Shown: positions 29,229-39,533 of the stretch, piece by piece
Numbering within the stretch: position 1 is the first letter of the stretch
Layout: the number at the start of each line of letters is the position of its first letter
Assembly (NCBI RefSeq): GCF_900101455.1
Contig: NZ_FMZJ01000001.1
Location: forward strand, 248,001-312,000
Direction of reading: 5' to 3'
Length of the DNA stretch: 64,000 nt
Source: Sphingomonas sp. YR710
Lineage (GTDB): Bacteria > Pseudomonadota > Alphaproteobacteria > Sphingomonadales > Sphingomonadaceae
Made by a program: the position numbers and the translations under genes
The notes under the pieces: model-generated
Seen by the model: only the letters and a program-made list of their open reading frames with translations
The model's database searches: none
Told to the model about the DNA's origin: nothing

Positions 29229-31169
29229 ATGAAGATTGCAGTTTTGGCCAATTGCCAGGGTGAAACCATCGCGGCATGCGCGCGTAACATGATCCCTGGA
29301 CTGCATGTTGACTTCATCAATGAAATGGACGTCTGGAACGGAACACATCCCGCATCGCAGATTGTGGCGGACTATGATCTGATCTTCTCGCAGAAATTCT
29401 TCCGTGGACATGCGCCGGCCGGTTCCGAATCAAAAATCTGCTATTTCCCGGTTATCGCTTTTAACGGCTACCACCCGGATATGACCTACTTGCGGGCATG
29501 CCCAAAGGGAAAGAGCGAAGTCGAGGCGATCAGCGGCCCGATGTTCACTTACCATTCGGCGATCGCTATCTATAGCTACTTGCGGGGGAAATCCGTCGAG
29601 GATGCCCTTGAGATGTTCACTCCCCAGGTGTTTTCCCGTCTGGGCTATTATGATGTGTGGGCGGCTGCGAAGGCTGACCTTCTGGCGGAAGGCGTTGCCG
29701 TTGGCATGCCGCTTACTGCCGCTTTCGAGGCGTGGACGGCCACGGGCTCGTTCATGTATTCGTTCAACCATCCCAAGTTGAACGTTCTTGCCGATCTCAC
29801 TCGCAAAATTTTCGAGCAGGTCGGACTTGAGGTTGTTAGCTGGAACGCTGAGGAGTCGCTTCAGGATCCAATGAAGAATATGCCGGTCTGGCCGGTTTAT
29901 CCGTCGTTGGCGGAACGCGTGGGAATGCGCGGCGATTACGCCTTCAAATTGCCGCATGGCACCTTGCTTCTGCCGCGCCTCATCAACGAAACTTACGCGG
30001 AACTAGACAAATTCGAGCTTTCGACCATCGATCCGCTGAATTTTTCGCCAGCGGATTTCGACGAGAAGCTGGTGGCCCCGGCGGCGCAGCCGACGGAGAT
30101 CAAGGCCAAAAATCCTTATAGTACGGTGCCGAAGGTGCAGTTCTGGCGCAACTCGGTTGCTTCGGTGAATGCCGCCGAACTCGACCCTGTGGTCGCGCCG
30201 CGTTTCGCGATCCGGCCGACCGAAAAGCTGGCGACTGCCGGCAGTTGCTTTGCGCAGCACATAGCGCGGACGCTGGCCCGAAGCGGATTCAATTATTATG
30301 TGCCGGAATCAGCCCCTGCCGGTATGGGGGAAGAGGAAGCCCGAGCCAAGAATTTCGGAACCTATTCCGCACGGTTCGGCAACATCTACACCGTCAGGCA
30401 ATTGCTGCAGTTGATTCAGCGCGCTGAGGGCGCGTTCACGCCGGACGATGTCTTCTGGACGAGGCCGGATGGACGGCTGGTGGATCCCTATCGGCCCCAG
30501 ATCGAACCGGACGGGTTCGCAGATCTCCCGGCCTTGGTTGAATCACGCGAGCGCCATCTTGATGCCGTCAGGACAATGATCCGTGACATGGAATTTTTCG
30601 TCTTCACCCTGGGCCTCACCGAGGGCTGGCGCTCGAAATATGACGGCGCCGTCTTCCCGCTTGCGCCCGGCGTTGCTGGTGGTGAGGTCAATCCGGAACG
30701 CTATGAGTTCATCAATTTTTCTATCCAGGAAATTGAAGCGGATCTCTTTTCCGTCATTGATATGTTGCAGGTCATTAATCCGAAATGCCGCATCATTTTG
30801 ACGGTGTCGCCGGTGCCGCTGATCGCGACCTTCGAACATAAGCATGCGCTGACCGCCACAACCTATAGCAAGGCTGTCCTGCGCACCGCCGCTGATCTGG
30901 CCCGGCAGGCATATGCGCATGTCGAATATTTCCCTTCGTTCGAGATCATCACCGGCTCCTATAATCGCGGTGCATATTTCGAGGACGATCTGCGCGAAGT
31001 GAAACCGGAAGGCGTTACGCACGTCATGGGTGTGTTCATGCGGCGATATACGAGCAATGGTGAGAACGTGCCCGCAAACGACTCTGCGGAGGATTTGATC
31101 GCGGTGCCGGAGAAGAAGAAATCGCTCTTCGATATCGTTTGCGATGAGGAAGCGATCGCGCGATTTTGA
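29229..31169 (+). CDS. WcbI-like / GSCFA two-domain protein
   Basis: A 646-residue protein. The N-terminal ~270 residues begin KIAVLANCQGETIAAC, the start typical of WcbI-type capsule proteins (proposed acetyltransferases). The C-terminal part is a GSCFA domain: KLATAGSCFAQHIARTL at ~335, FFVFTLGLTEGW at ~455 and ILTVSPVPL at ~535, an SGNH-like hydrolase/transferase fold. ATG 29229 is preferred over 29223 because AAGGG is better spaced. It lies 140 bases after gmd, same strand. Joining both domains in one chain suggests an O-acyl transfer/removal enzyme acting on the polysaccharide; the activity is inferred. Confidence 0.8.
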   Translation: MKIAVLANCQGETIAACARNMIPGLHVDFINEMDVWNGTHPASQIVADYDLIFSQKFFRGHAPAGSESKICYFPVIAFNGYHPDMTYLRACPKGKSEVEAISGPMFTYHSAIAIYSYLRGKSVEDALEMFTPQVFSRLGYYDVWAAAKADLLAEGVAVGMPLTAAFEAWTATGSFMYSFNHPKLNVLADLTRKIFEQVGLEVVSWNAEESLQDPMKNMPVWPVYPSLAERVGMRGDYAFKLPHGTLLLPRLINETYAELDKFELSTIDPLNFSPADFDEKLVAPAAQPTEIKAKNPYSTVPKVQFWRNSVASVNAAELDPVVAPRFAIRPTEKLATAGSCFAQHIARTLARSGFNYYVPESAPAGMGEEEARAKNFGTYSARFGNIYTVRQLLQLIQRAEGAFTPDDVFWTRPDGRLVDPYRPQIEPDGFADLPALVESRERHLDAVRTMIRDMEFFVFTLGLTEGWRSKYDGAVFPLAPGVAGGEVNPERYEFINFSIQEIEADLFSVIDMLQVINPKCRIILTVSPVPLIATFEHKHALTATTYSKAVLRTAADLARQAYAHVEYFPSFEIITGSYNRGAYFEDDLREVKPEGVTHVMGVFMRRYTSNGENVPANDSAEDLIAVPEKKKSLFDIVCDEEAIARF

Positions 31170-31229
31170 TGGCAAACTGCTGAGAGGTTGCGTTCGTCGG
31201 GCGAGGGGCGCCGATTTGATCGGCGTTTC

Positions 31230-33251
31230 TCAAGGGGTCAGTTGCTCCAACGGCCCGTAGGTACCGGCGAGGAACGCGCCAACAGTGCCTTGGTTGGCCA
31301 AAATCCCGATTTTGACGTCCGTATGATATTCGGAAGCAAAACCTTGCGTGTTCAGGTCGATCGGCTTGCCTACCTGCACCCACAGATCATCGGTTCGTCG
31401 ATGCTGGAAAATGTGAACGATATTCCCTGACCTCGCCACGCGCCACCGCATGCCGGCTTCGTTCGCGTCAAAACTCAACGCCGAATCGATCAGTTTGCCG
31501 AAATTGACGGAACCGTGGGCCGCCTCGAAGGTCGCGATGCGCTGGGCGCCTAGATTGCCGAAGTCACCAGCACCAATCCAGCCGGCTACGCCTGATCCGA
31601 ACAATATCCACAGGCTGTTGCCGGAGGCGGGGAGGGACGTAAACTCCACCGCATTCTGGTCCGCGTCGGTTAGCCAGAGGGCCGAAAAATAAAATCCTTC
31701 GGCCAGGGTAAAATCGACTTGATCCTGTGCGATGGTGATCCCATCACAACCTGTGCCGGACAATACATCTTGCGTCGGAATAGCGAGGGACCACTCCCCC
31801 AAGCCCGGCGAACGGTCGCCCGGCAACGTCGGATGCGGACGCAAGCCAATCAGTTGGTCGTAAATATAGTGCGCGAGTTTCAGACCTCCCGCGGGATTGA
31901 GATGGACGCCATCAGCCAGATAAACGCTGCTAGTGAGGCCACCGATTCCGGCACTTTGTCCCGCATCGATGACTGCCACGCCGCACCAGGCGCAAACTTC
32001 GTGGATCGCAGCGACAAATTGTTCAAGTCTGTCGCCATTTTCGTTTTGGGTATCCCATTGGCCGACGAAGTTCGACGATGTCGTACCGAAAGGCGTAAGG
32101 AATATAATCGTGCGCCTTGCATTTGCGGCCAGCGTGTCGGCGATGCTCCGGTAAATCGCGCCGTAAAATGTTTCAATGGATGTGTCATAGAGCGCACCGA
32201 GGGTCGCGTTGGTTCGGAAATCAATCATTCCCGCCTCGAACGTCACCAGATCCGCATCGAGCGGGATGTTCGATATCTGCGCGTATATTCCACCCGGGTC
32301 CGAGGTCGCTGACGTCGAAAGCGAGCCGCCGCCCACGGCGAGGTTATTGAGTGTCGCCCCAAGCATCGCTGCGAGCGGCTGCGTATATGCGCCGAAAATC
32401 GTAACGGATGTGCCAAGGGCGGCCCAATTTTTTCCGGTCCACGGGGAGGGGGGGGCATCATAGGAAATGTCAGCGAGTGAAGGGATCGGATTTTGCGGTT
32501 GCCCTGCGGGCGCGAGGCTAGTCATTTCGACGGTGGCACCTTCGCTCGAAAACAATCTGCCGGTTAAGCGTGTGAGTGCCGGAAGCCGGACATCCACTGA
32601 TGCGTGCAGATCGCCTCCAATACGTTCAAGGCCGTCGAGTTTTGTCACACCGTAAACAACGAGCCTGTCACCCACCGATATCAAGGCCGGCGCTTCCAGT
32701 ACCGCGGCCGCATTGATGACGAGATCCCCTGCGATTTTAGTCAGCGTTTCTAGTCTCGTTGGGCTGAATGCGTACAGATAATCTCCCACCATATGAAGTT
32801 TATCGAGCCGCGTTTTCGCATTGATGACCAGTCCACCTCCGACAAGCATCAGTTTTTGTAAGTCAACATCTGAATTAATCGAGAGGCCGCCGCCAATATT
32901 GTGGATCTCAGGTGCTATAAGTCTCGATTCGGGATAAATGAATAGACCCCCACCGATCGCAACAAGGGCATCGCATCGGACGCTGGCATTCGAATAAGCG
33001 TATAAGTGGTTTCCCACATACACTAATTTTTCCAGCGTGGCCGAGCCATAAACCGTCAGTCCGTCGTTGACGACGGTCAACATCGGGCATTGCAGAGAGC
33101 AATATTCGTCTATTATCAGACTTCCGCCAATTTTGACGAGAAATGGCAAAATACTGGATAATTTTATATGAAGGTTACCAGGAACATCAACAATACCTTC
33201 AAAAGATAATGCGTTTTTCTCAGTAATCGTCAGATTTTGGGACTCTATCAT
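31230..33251 (-). CDS. Solenoid-repeat SGNH-hydrolase-like protein
   Basis: A 673-residue protein with no clear signal peptide. Residues ~15-235 are about ten ~20-residue repeats of the form (V/I)GGxLxIxxxxxLxxL (e.g. IGGGLFIYPESRLIAP, VGGGLVINAKTRLDKL), predicting a beta-solenoid. Residues ~270-475 look like an SGNH esterase: GTSVT (Ser ~282) replaces GDS, then NLAVGGGSLS, FEAGMIDFR, and DGVHLNPAG with Asp ~447 and His ~450. The C-terminal ~190 residues are beta-rich, lectin-like. ATG 33251 is chosen over an in-frame TTG at 33278. It follows the sulfotransferase gene and converges on the WcbI-GSCFA gene. A deacylase or acyltransferase on the polysaccharide is plausible. Confidence 0.65.
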   Translation of the reverse strand: MIESQNLTITEKNALSFEGIVDVPGNLHIKLSSILPFLVKIGGSLIIDEYCSLQCPMLTVVNDGLTVYGSATLEKLVYVGNHLYAYSNASVRCDALVAIGGGLFIYPESRLIAPEIHNIGGGLSINSDVDLQKLMLVGGGLVINAKTRLDKLHMVGDYLYAFSPTRLETLTKIAGDLVINAAAVLEAPALISVGDRLVVYGVTKLDGLERIGGDLHASVDVRLPALTRLTGRLFSSEGATVEMTSLAPAGQPQNPIPSLADISYDAPPSPWTGKNWAALGTSVTIFGAYTQPLAAMLGATLNNLAVGGGSLSTSATSDPGGIYAQISNIPLDADLVTFEAGMIDFRTNATLGALYDTSIETFYGAIYRSIADTLAANARRTIIFLTPFGTTSSNFVGQWDTQNENGDRLEQFVAAIHEVCAWCGVAVIDAGQSAGIGGLTSSVYLADGVHLNPAGGLKLAHYIYDQLIGLRPHPTLPGDRSPGLGEWSLAIPTQDVLSGTGCDGITIAQDQVDFTLAEGFYFSALWLTDADQNAVEFTSLPASGNSLWILFGSGVAGWIGAGDFGNLGAQRIATFEAAHGSVNFGKLIDSALSFDANEAGMRWRVARSGNIVHIFQHRRTDDLWVQVGKPIDLNTQGFASEYHTDVKIGILANQGTVGAFLAGTYGPLEQLTP

Positions 33252-33372
33252 CGTGATACCGATTCCAGCATATTGCAAGTGTAGCTCGGCCTATCGCCTG
33301 CGAAATTCACTCAAACATGTCACAGTGACAGCGCATTACGAATTGGCATTGCAGCCTTTCGGATGAATCGGA

Positions 33373-34449
33373 TCACGGGCTGTCGATTGCCGGTCCCGGA
33401 TCGCCTGACGAGGCCATCTCGTGCTTGCGCCAACGAATTGCTTGGTGCACCGATTCCGCTGCCGCGGCAAAGCGCGCGGCCTTTTCATGCTGGCCATGCG
33501 CCGTGAACATCGCTGCGATCTCGCGCAAAACAAGCCAGTTCTTGGGGCTGCTCAGAAGAACGGATTCCGCTGCCCGCATTCGGGACTGCTCTTCGCCCCC
33601 GCAACAAAAGCGGGCCATTGCGGTGGCTGCGTCAACGCCGTTCAATCTTTCGAAGTGATCGAGATGAGCGAGCTTTTCCTGCCAGTCTTTCGTCGCCATA
33701 TGCTTGAGCATAGGGCTCAGCCCCTCGGGGCGACCTTCCAGTGAGGCGATCGGTTTGACCGCTCGTTGAAGGGTGATGTCTTGACTATATCCCAGCATTT
33801 CGAAGTCCATCGCGTAAATATGACTCACGCGGTCAATCGCCGATTGTGTGTAAAAGTGATCAAGACGCGTGCGCGCATCACGAAACCCGATATTAGATCG
33901 CATCATGCGTCCGGATAGATGCTGTTGCAAATATTCGACCGCGGGTAGCATGTTTTCAAGGTAGAAGAGATGGTCAATGCGCGCCACTGGTTGCAGCAGA
34001 TTAAAATATTGGGGGCTCCAGTGAGGGTCCATCATTTCAACCGGTTCGCGCTCGATCATTTCGAGATATTCATCGAATGTGGGGACCGCATTGTCGGGTA
34101 AGCCGAAACGATCCTGGAACTGGCGCCAGACGAACAGATCCTGCTGCGATCGTTCGCCGATCTTGGAAAGGTAACCCGATAAGGCCCGGGCAAAGGGATT
34201 GCGGACGATCGAAAAAGTCGACCGCGCCACCACTGCATCAACGGATTCGGCGGGCATGTCAGCAATTCTTTGCCAAGGTCCGGCGCCATGGGGATCGCCG
34301 GAAAACGTCTGCGTGTCACGTAAATTGTCGACAACCTGCCACATATATCCAAGGACGGTCGAACAGCCGCTTTTTGGATTCAGAATATAAACTAGAGGAG
34401 TTTGATCAGAAAAGATGAAACAGCTTGTCACCCTTGACTGAAATAACAT
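33373..34449 (-). CDS. Sulfotransferase-family protein
   Basis: A 358-residue protein. The 5'-phosphosulfate loop reads YILNPKSGCSTVLGYMW near residue 20, and the 3'-phosphate motif reads TFSIVRNPFARALSGYL near residue 80, as in Sulfotransfer_2 (carbohydrate sulfotransferases using PAPS). The last ~70 residues (LVLREIAAMFTAHGQHEKAARFAAAAE) look like one or two TPR-type helices. The ATG at 34449 starts just before the core; a longer start at 34575 is less likely. It lies ~120 bases upstream of the SGNH gene on the same strand. It suggests the polysaccharide carries sulfate, unusual for bacterial capsules. Confidence 0.75.
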   Translation of the reverse strand: MLFQSRVTSCFIFSDQTPLVYILNPKSGCSTVLGYMWQVVDNLRDTQTFSGDPHGAGPWQRIADMPAESVDAVVARSTFSIVRNPFARALSGYLSKIGERSQQDLFVWRQFQDRFGLPDNAVPTFDEYLEMIEREPVEMMDPHWSPQYFNLLQPVARIDHLFYLENMLPAVEYLQQHLSGRMMRSNIGFRDARTRLDHFYTQSAIDRVSHIYAMDFEMLGYSQDITLQRAVKPIASLEGRPEGLSPMLKHMATKDWQEKLAHLDHFERLNGVDAATAMARFCCGGEEQSRMRAAESVLLSSPKNWLVLREIAAMFTAHGQHEKAARFAAAAESVHQAIRWRKHEMASSGDPGPAIDSP

Positions 34450-34943
34450 CGTAGACACGGCACAAATCCTAATAGATTTAGAAAAATCAACTATTCGACA
34501 TTGCAAATTATAAGGAGAAACAAACGCACCGCATGCCGCCACAGTGTGGGAAAAATGCATGCGTATGCAACCCAAGCGTTAGGCGTTCTGGCGAGATTTG
34601 TCCACGCCGCCGGGCCATAGCCGAAAGGTCCTGCAGACCACCGGCCGTCTGCGGATGGGGCGATCAGAGGCGGTTGATGAGGGAGCAATGTCGCGGCATT
34701 GTGACCGACGAGCAGCGTGGCAATGGGCCAAATTCGACCCGCCCCGAAGGGGGGGCATCTGGGAGCTGGCTGGGGGCGTCGTGACGCTTGCACGGGGCAA
34801 CCAAGCCCGCACGGCGCGCGACTTCTGCCCAGCAAGCTTCCCGATGCGATCCCGGTGCCTCAACCTAACCCTGAAGGGCTCTAGTGGGCGCGAATTATTG
34901 CGCGGCCTCCCTACTTCTTAACCAAGGGAAAACTTCCACGACC
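34450..34943. other. Long intergenic stretch, no gene recognised
   Basis: 494 bases between the sulfotransferase start and the 3' end of rfbA. The first ~100 bases are AT-rich and probably hold the sulfotransferase promoter. The rest is GC-rich; several open frames (e.g. 34598-34921) have no start signals or recognisable content. No clear terminator for rfbA was found. Confidence 0.4.
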
Positions 34944-35816
34944 TCATGAACGGCGCAGTATCGCTTGCTTGAGATAGGTGCCATATGCACTCTTGCCCAG
35001 TGCCGCCGCCAGTTTGTCAAGCTGCGCCGCATCGATAAATCCCTGATCGAATGCCACCTCTTCTGGACATGCAATCTTGAATCCCTGGCGTTTCTCCAGC
35101 GTCCGCACAAATTCCGCCGCCTCAATCAAGCTGTCGGGAGTACCGGTATCCAGCCAGGCAAACCCGCGTCCCATCACCTCTACCGACAGCGCGCCCCGCT
35201 CCAGGTAGATCCGGTTCACATCCGTGATCTCCAATTCGCCGCGCGCGCTGGGTTTGAGGTTGGCCGCGATCTCCACCACCTGACTGTCGTAGAAATACAG
35301 ACCCGTCACCGCCCAATTCGATCGCGGCTGCGGCGGCTTCTCCTCGATTGACAGCGCCCGCATCTTCTCGTCGAACTCGACGACGCCATAGCGTTCGGGA
35401 TCGGTCACATGATAAGCGAACACCGTCGCCCCGGTCGGGCGCGAGATCGCATTTTTAAACAGGTCGGTCGATCCGTGGCCGTAGAAGATATTGTCGCCCA
35501 GGATCAGCGCCGAGGGTGAATCGCCCACGAAATCGGCGCCGATGATATAGGCCTGTGCCAGCCCGTCGGGGCTCGGCTGCACCGCATATTCGATCTGCAT
35601 GCCCCACTGCGAGCCATCGCCGAGCAAAGCCTGGAAGCTCGGCGTGTCGCGCGGCGTGGAGATGATGAGCACTTCGCGGATGCCGGCCAGCATCAGGGTC
35701 GACAGCGGATAATAGATCATCGGCTTGTCGTAGATAGGCATCAGCTGCTTCGACGTGACAAGCGTCATCGGATGCAGGCGCGTCCCCGATCCGCCGGCCA
35801 AAATGATACCCTTCAT
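34944..35816 (-). CDS. rfbA: Glucose-1-phosphate thymidylyltransferase
   Basis: Makes dTDP-glucose from Glc-1-P and dTTP, the first step of dTDP-L-rhamnose synthesis. This 290-residue protein begins [17 protein letters not shown], the nucleotidyltransferase loop, followed by [43 protein letters not shown] and SIEEKP, with the C-terminal [14 protein letters not shown]. The start overlaps the rfbD stop (ATGA). It is last in the rfbCBDA operon. Confidence 0.97.
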   Translation of the reverse strand: MKGIILAGGSGTRLHPMTLVTSKQLMPIYDKPMIYYPLSTLMLAGIREVLIISTPRDTPSFQALLGDGSQWGMQIEYAVQPSPDGLAQAYIIGADFVGDSPSALILGDNIFYGHGSTDLFKNAISRPTGATVFAYHVTDPERYGVVEFDEKMRALSIEEKPPQPRSNWAVTGLYFYDSQVVEIAANLKPSARGELEITDVNRIYLERGALSVEVMGRGFAWLDTGTPDSLIEAAEFVRTLEKRQGFKIACPEEVAFDQGFIDAAQLDKLAAALGKSAYGTYLKQAILRRS

Positions 35817-36718
35817 GCTATTGTCCCCGATGCCGGCACCGGGCCGACGAGTTCCGTAATGATGTCGTTGATCGCCAGCCGCCAGTCGCGTGGGACGATG
35901 CCGTAATCGGCACCGATCTTGGCTGTGGCGAGGCGCGAATTGGCCGGCCGCTTCGCCGGTGTCGGATATTCCGCGGTGCTGATTGCCAGCACCGCAGCGG
36001 ATGGCCCGCCGGCGGCGGCGCTCTGGCTGAAGATTTCGCAGGCAAGGTCGCACCAGCTCGCTTCGCCGCCGTTGACGAAATGATAGATGCCAGTCGGGGC
36101 TTGCGGATCGTCGATCATCCGCAGCGCGATCGTCTTCAGGGCGGCCGCGATGTCGGCGGCAGAGGTCGGGCAGCCGAACTGATCGGCGACCACGCGCAGT
36201 TGCGGGTTGACTGCGCCCACCCGTAGCATCGTCTTCAGGAAATTGCCGCGATGCGCGCTCAGGACCCACGCCGTCCGCATCACCACCGATCGGGCGTTGC
36301 CGTGGCGCACCGCATATTCGCCCGCCAGCTTGGAGGCGCCATAAGTGCCGATCGGCGCGACCGGATCGCTCTCCTCATAAGCGCCGGCCTTGCTGCCGTC
36401 GAACACATAGTCGGTCGAAACATGGATCAGCGGGATGCCGGCCTTGCGCGTGGCTTCGGCCAGCCAGGCCGGGCCCTGCGCATTGGCGAGGAAAGCCTCG
36501 CCGGTCTCCTCCTCGGCCTTGTCGACCGCGGTATAGGCGGCCGGATTGATGACGGCAGCGAAGCGGCAGGCCGCGAATGCCTCCTTCACGCTGGCGGGGG
36601 AGGAAAGATCGAGTTCGGCGCGTGTGGGGATATGCAGCCGGACATTTTCGGGCCACGCCTGCCGGGCCAGTTCGAGCCCGACCTGTCCGGCGCCCCCGGT
36701 GATGAGGATGTCGCGCAT
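35813..36718 (-). CDS. rfbD: dTDP-4-dehydrorhamnose reductase
   Basis: The final NAD(P)H-dependent step to dTDP-L-rhamnose. A 301-residue SDR with [16 protein letters not shown] at the N-terminus, [16 protein letters not shown], the STDYVFDG motif, YGASKLAGE (YxxxK) and [19 protein letters not shown], all diagnostic of RfbD/RmlD. The ATG at 36718 overlaps the rfbB stop by one base (TGATG). Confidence 0.96.
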   Translation of the reverse strand: MRDILITGGAGQVGLELARQAWPENVRLHIPTRAELDLSSPASVKEAFAACRFAAVINPAAYTAVDKAEEETGEAFLANAQGPAWLAEATRKAGIPLIHVSTDYVFDGSKAGAYEESDPVAPIGTYGASKLAGEYAVRHGNARSVVMRTAWVLSAHRGNFLKTMLRVGAVNPQLRVVADQFGCPTSAADIAAALKTIALRMIDDPQAPTGIYHFVNGGEASWCDLACEIFSQSAAAGGPSAAVLAISTAEYPTPAKRPANSRLATAKIGADYGIVPRDWRLAINDIITELVGPVPASGTIA

Positions 36719-37779
36719 CAGCCGGCTTTCGCCAGCCCCAGCCGGCTCGTGTCGTAGCGGCCGGCGAGGATGTCGCCCCACCATTGCCGATTGTCGAGAT
36801 ACCAGCGGACGGTCTTGCCGATACCGCGCTCGAACGTCTCCTGTGGCTCCCAGCCGAGTTCGGCGCGGATCTTCGACGCGTCGATCGCATAGCGGTGATC
36901 ATGGCCGGGCCGGTCGGCGACGAAGGTGATCTGGCTGCTATAGAGTTTGCCGTCGGCGCGCGGCGAAAACTCGTCGAGGGCCGCGCAGATCGCATGGACG
37001 ACCTCGAGATTCTTGCGCTCCGAATTGCCGCCGACATTATAGGTTTCGCCCGGTACGCCGGTTTCGAATACGGTGCGCAGCGCACGCGCATGATCCTCGA
37101 CGAACAGCCAGTCGCGGACATTGCTGCCGTCGCCATAGACCGGCAGCGGCTCGCCGCCCAATGCGCGGATGATGATCAAAGGGATCAGCTTTTCCGGGAA
37201 ATGATAGGGACCATAATTGTTCGAGCAATTGGTGACGAGCACCGGCAGGCCGTAAGTATGGCCCCACGCGCGCACGAGATGATCCGATCCCGCCTTCGAC
37301 GCCGAATAAGGCGAGCGAGGATCATAAGCCGTGGTCTCGGTGAAGAAGCCGGTTTCGCCCAGCGACCCGAACACCTCATCGGTCGAGATATGGTGGAAAC
37401 GGAACGCCGCCTTCTTCACTTCATCGAGCCCCTGCCAATAGCCGAGCGTCTGCTGGAGCATCGTGAAGGTGCCGACGACATTGGTCTGCACGAATTCACC
37501 CGGGCCGTCGATCGACCGATCGACATGGCTCTCGGCGGCGAGATGCGCGACCACGTCGGGCTGAAACTCGGCCATCAGCTTCGCGACCAGCGGCCCGTCG
37601 CAGATGTCGCCCTTGACGAAGCGATAGCGCGGGCTGTTGTCGATCGGGGCGAGCGAGGTCAGCACGCCGGCATAGGTGAGTTTGTCGAGATTGAGCACCT
37701 CGTGATCGGTCTCACCGATCAGGTGCCGAACCAGGGCCGATCCGATGAAGCCCGCTCCGCCGGTTACGAGGATACGCAT
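36718..37779 (-). CDS. rfbB: dTDP-glucose 4,6-dehydratase
   Basis: A 353-residue SDR with [66 protein letters not shown] (YxxxK) and [18 protein letters not shown], typical of RfbB/RmlB. It dehydrates dTDP-glucose to the 4-keto-6-deoxy intermediate. It is second in the operon, 35 bases after rfbC. The C-terminal tail has no unusual features. Confidence 0.97.
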   Translation of the reverse strand: MRILVTGGAGFIGSALVRHLIGETDHEVLNLDKLTYAGVLTSLAPIDNSPRYRFVKGDICDGPLVAKLMAEFQPDVVAHLAAESHVDRSIDGPGEFVQTNVVGTFTMLQQTLGYWQGLDEVKKAAFRFHHISTDEVFGSLGETGFFTETTAYDPRSPYSASKAGSDHLVRAWGHTYGLPVLVTNCSNNYGPYHFPEKLIPLIIIRALGGEPLPVYGDGSNVRDWLFVEDHARALRTVFETGVPGETYNVGGNSERKNLEVVHAICAALDEFSPRADGKLYSSQITFVADRPGHDHRYAIDASKIRAELGWEPQETFERGIGKTVRWYLDNRQWWGDILAGRYDTSRLGLAKAG

Positions 37780-37814
37780 CGATACTATGCTCCGCTAAAT
37801 TTTCATCGCCTCTC

Positions 37815-38381
37815 TTACAGAGGCAGCAGGGGATTGCCATCATAGACGAACGGGCTGTCGAAGCCGGCAAGCGTCGGGAGCTTGACGTCCTTGTCGGATA
37901 AGGTCGGTCCACTGGCAGGCAAGGGCCAGTCTATGCCGATATCCGGACAGTCCCAGCGTATGCCGCCATCGCATTGCGGAGCATAGACGTCCGACACCTT
38001 GTATTGGACCTCGGTATCGGGTTCGAGCGTAACGAACGCATGGCCGAAGCCGACGGGCACGAACAATTGCAGGCCATTTTCGGCGGTGAGTTCGGCCGAA
38101 ACATGTTGTCCATAGGTCGGCGAACCTTTCCGCAAATCCACCGCATAATCGATGATCCGCCCGCGCGAGCAGCGGACGAGTTTGACCTGCGCGTGCGGGG
38201 GCGTCTGGAAATGAATGCCGCGGATCGTGCCGGTAAAGGCCGACAGGCTGTGATTGTCCTGCACGAACCGGCAGGCCACGCCGTACTTTGCCCAGGTAAC
38301 TTCGTTGTAGGTTTCGGTGAACCAGCCGCGATCGTCGCCAAAGCGCTTGGTCGATATCAGTTTTACCGGCGAATCCGTCAC
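37815..38381 (-). CDS. rfbC: dTDP-4-dehydrorhamnose 3,5-epimerase
   Basis: A cupin-fold epimerase of 188 residues. FVQDNHSLSAFTGTIRGIHFQ holds the catalytic His region, then VRCSRGRIIDYAVDLRKGSPTYG and VPVGFGHAFVTLEPDTEVQYKV with the catalytic Tyr. It is first in the rfbCBDA operon, whose promoter should lie in the ~190 bases upstream (38382-38568), where no specific site was recognised. The four enzymes supply dTDP-L-rhamnose to the neighbouring glycosyltransferases. Confidence 0.96.
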   Translation of the reverse strand: MTDSPVKLISTKRFGDDRGWFTETYNEVTWAKYGVACRFVQDNHSLSAFTGTIRGIHFQTPPHAQVKLVRCSRGRIIDYAVDLRKGSPTYGQHVSAELTAENGLQLFVPVGFGHAFVTLEPDTEVQYKVSDVYAPQCDGGIRWDCPDIGIDWPLPASGPTLSDKDVKLPTLAGFDSPFVYDGNPLLPL

Positions 38382-38568
38382 GCAGAACCCCCATTACATG
38401 CCTTCAGGCGGAGCCCACGCCGCCCGTTCGCGACAATTTTTATCGCAGTGCAGTGATAATGATCCTGTCGAGATGCGCCAGACCCCCCGTACAGATTTCA
38501 GCAAGGCTGCCTCGACCGCCAAGTTTTACGCTCCGACTCAATGGATGCAAGCGGGCGGGTTGCCGATT

Positions 38569-39461
38569 TTAAGGCACGACCAGCGCTGCTGCTGCGGCAC
38601 GGCGAACCGCCTCCGTAAGGCCGGCAAGTAACCGCGCTTCGAGCCGCGCATATTGCCAGTGCAGGGCAACCGTGAGCCGGTGGCCCGGCTTCAACTCCAC
38701 CAGCCGCCCGTCCCCCAGGTGCGCGCCGATCAGCGCCAGCGGCTGCATGCCCCAGCCGAGGCCGGCGAGCACGGTGTCCAGAAAGCCTTGCGTTGCCGGA
38801 ACCCAGTGGGTCGGGGCCGCAAGATGCGGGACGCCGCCGCGTCGCGCGCCCAGCGGGCCTGCAGCAGGTCGCGGCGATCGAACCCGAGCACGGGGGCACG
38901 GGCGAGCGCGGCGGCGTCGATGCCATCGGCGAAATGGCGGCGCATGAAGGCCGGGCTGGCGGTTGCGGCGTAGACGGCGGTGCCGAGTGGCAGGGTTCGG
39001 CAACCTTGGACGGGAGCGGGATCGGTGGTGATCGCGGCGAGCACGTCGCCCGATCGCAGGCGTTCGGCGGTATGTTCCTCGTCGTCGAGCACGATGTCGA
39101 GCAACGCGCCACTCCGTTCGGCGAAGTCGGCGGCGGCCTTCGGGAACCATGTGTTGAGGCTGTCGGCGTTGACCGCGACGCGAACCGTCGTCGGCGCAGC
39201 CGTTCGGGGGGCGGGCAGGTCTTCGACGACATCGGCCTCAAGCAGGCGGACCCGCTCGACATGCGCGCACAGCCGTTCGCCGGTGGGGGTGGCCACGCAG
39301 GGCTGTTGCCGGATGACGAGGATCGCACCCAGCCTTTCCTCGAGCAGGCGCACGCGTTGCGAGACGGCGGAGGGCGTCACGCCGAGCGTGTTTGCGGCGC
39401 GTTCGAAACTGCCTTCGCGGATGACGGCGGCGAGCGCGGCTAGGGCGGCATAATCGAGCAT
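38569..39461 (-). pseudogene. ArgP-like LysR-family regulator with a frameshift
   Basis: The gene starts at ATG 39461 (MLDYAALAALAAVIREGSF; ATG 39479 is also possible) with a LysR helix-turn-helix (ERAANTLGVTPSAVSQRVRL) and an effector domain. At about 38820 the reading frame changes: upstream frame ...LLQARWARDAAASRIL, downstream frame ...LAAPTHWVPATQGFLDTVL to the stop at 38569. Together they match ArgP/IciA, which activates lysine/arginine exporters. One base is missing (or two extra). It may be a real mutation or a sequencing error; if real, the effector domain is lost. Divergent from the LysE exporter it should control. Confidence 0.75.
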
Positions 39462-39533
39462 GATGAAGCTGTACTTCATTTGGATAAGAAAGTTGAGCTG
39501 GTCTACGTCGAAACCGATCGGCAAGAGGATGGC
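39462..39533. promoter_or_regulatory. Divergent LysR/LysE control region
   Basis: About 70 bases separate the regulator and exporter starts, the usual place for an ArgP-type operator controlling both genes. No exact palindrome was identified; the function is inferred from the gene arrangement. Confidence 0.45.

Noticed and set aside
34598-34921. 107-codon plus-strand open frame between the sulfotransferase and rfbA
   Set aside because: Several frames are open in this GC-rich stretch, and none has a supported start or motif.
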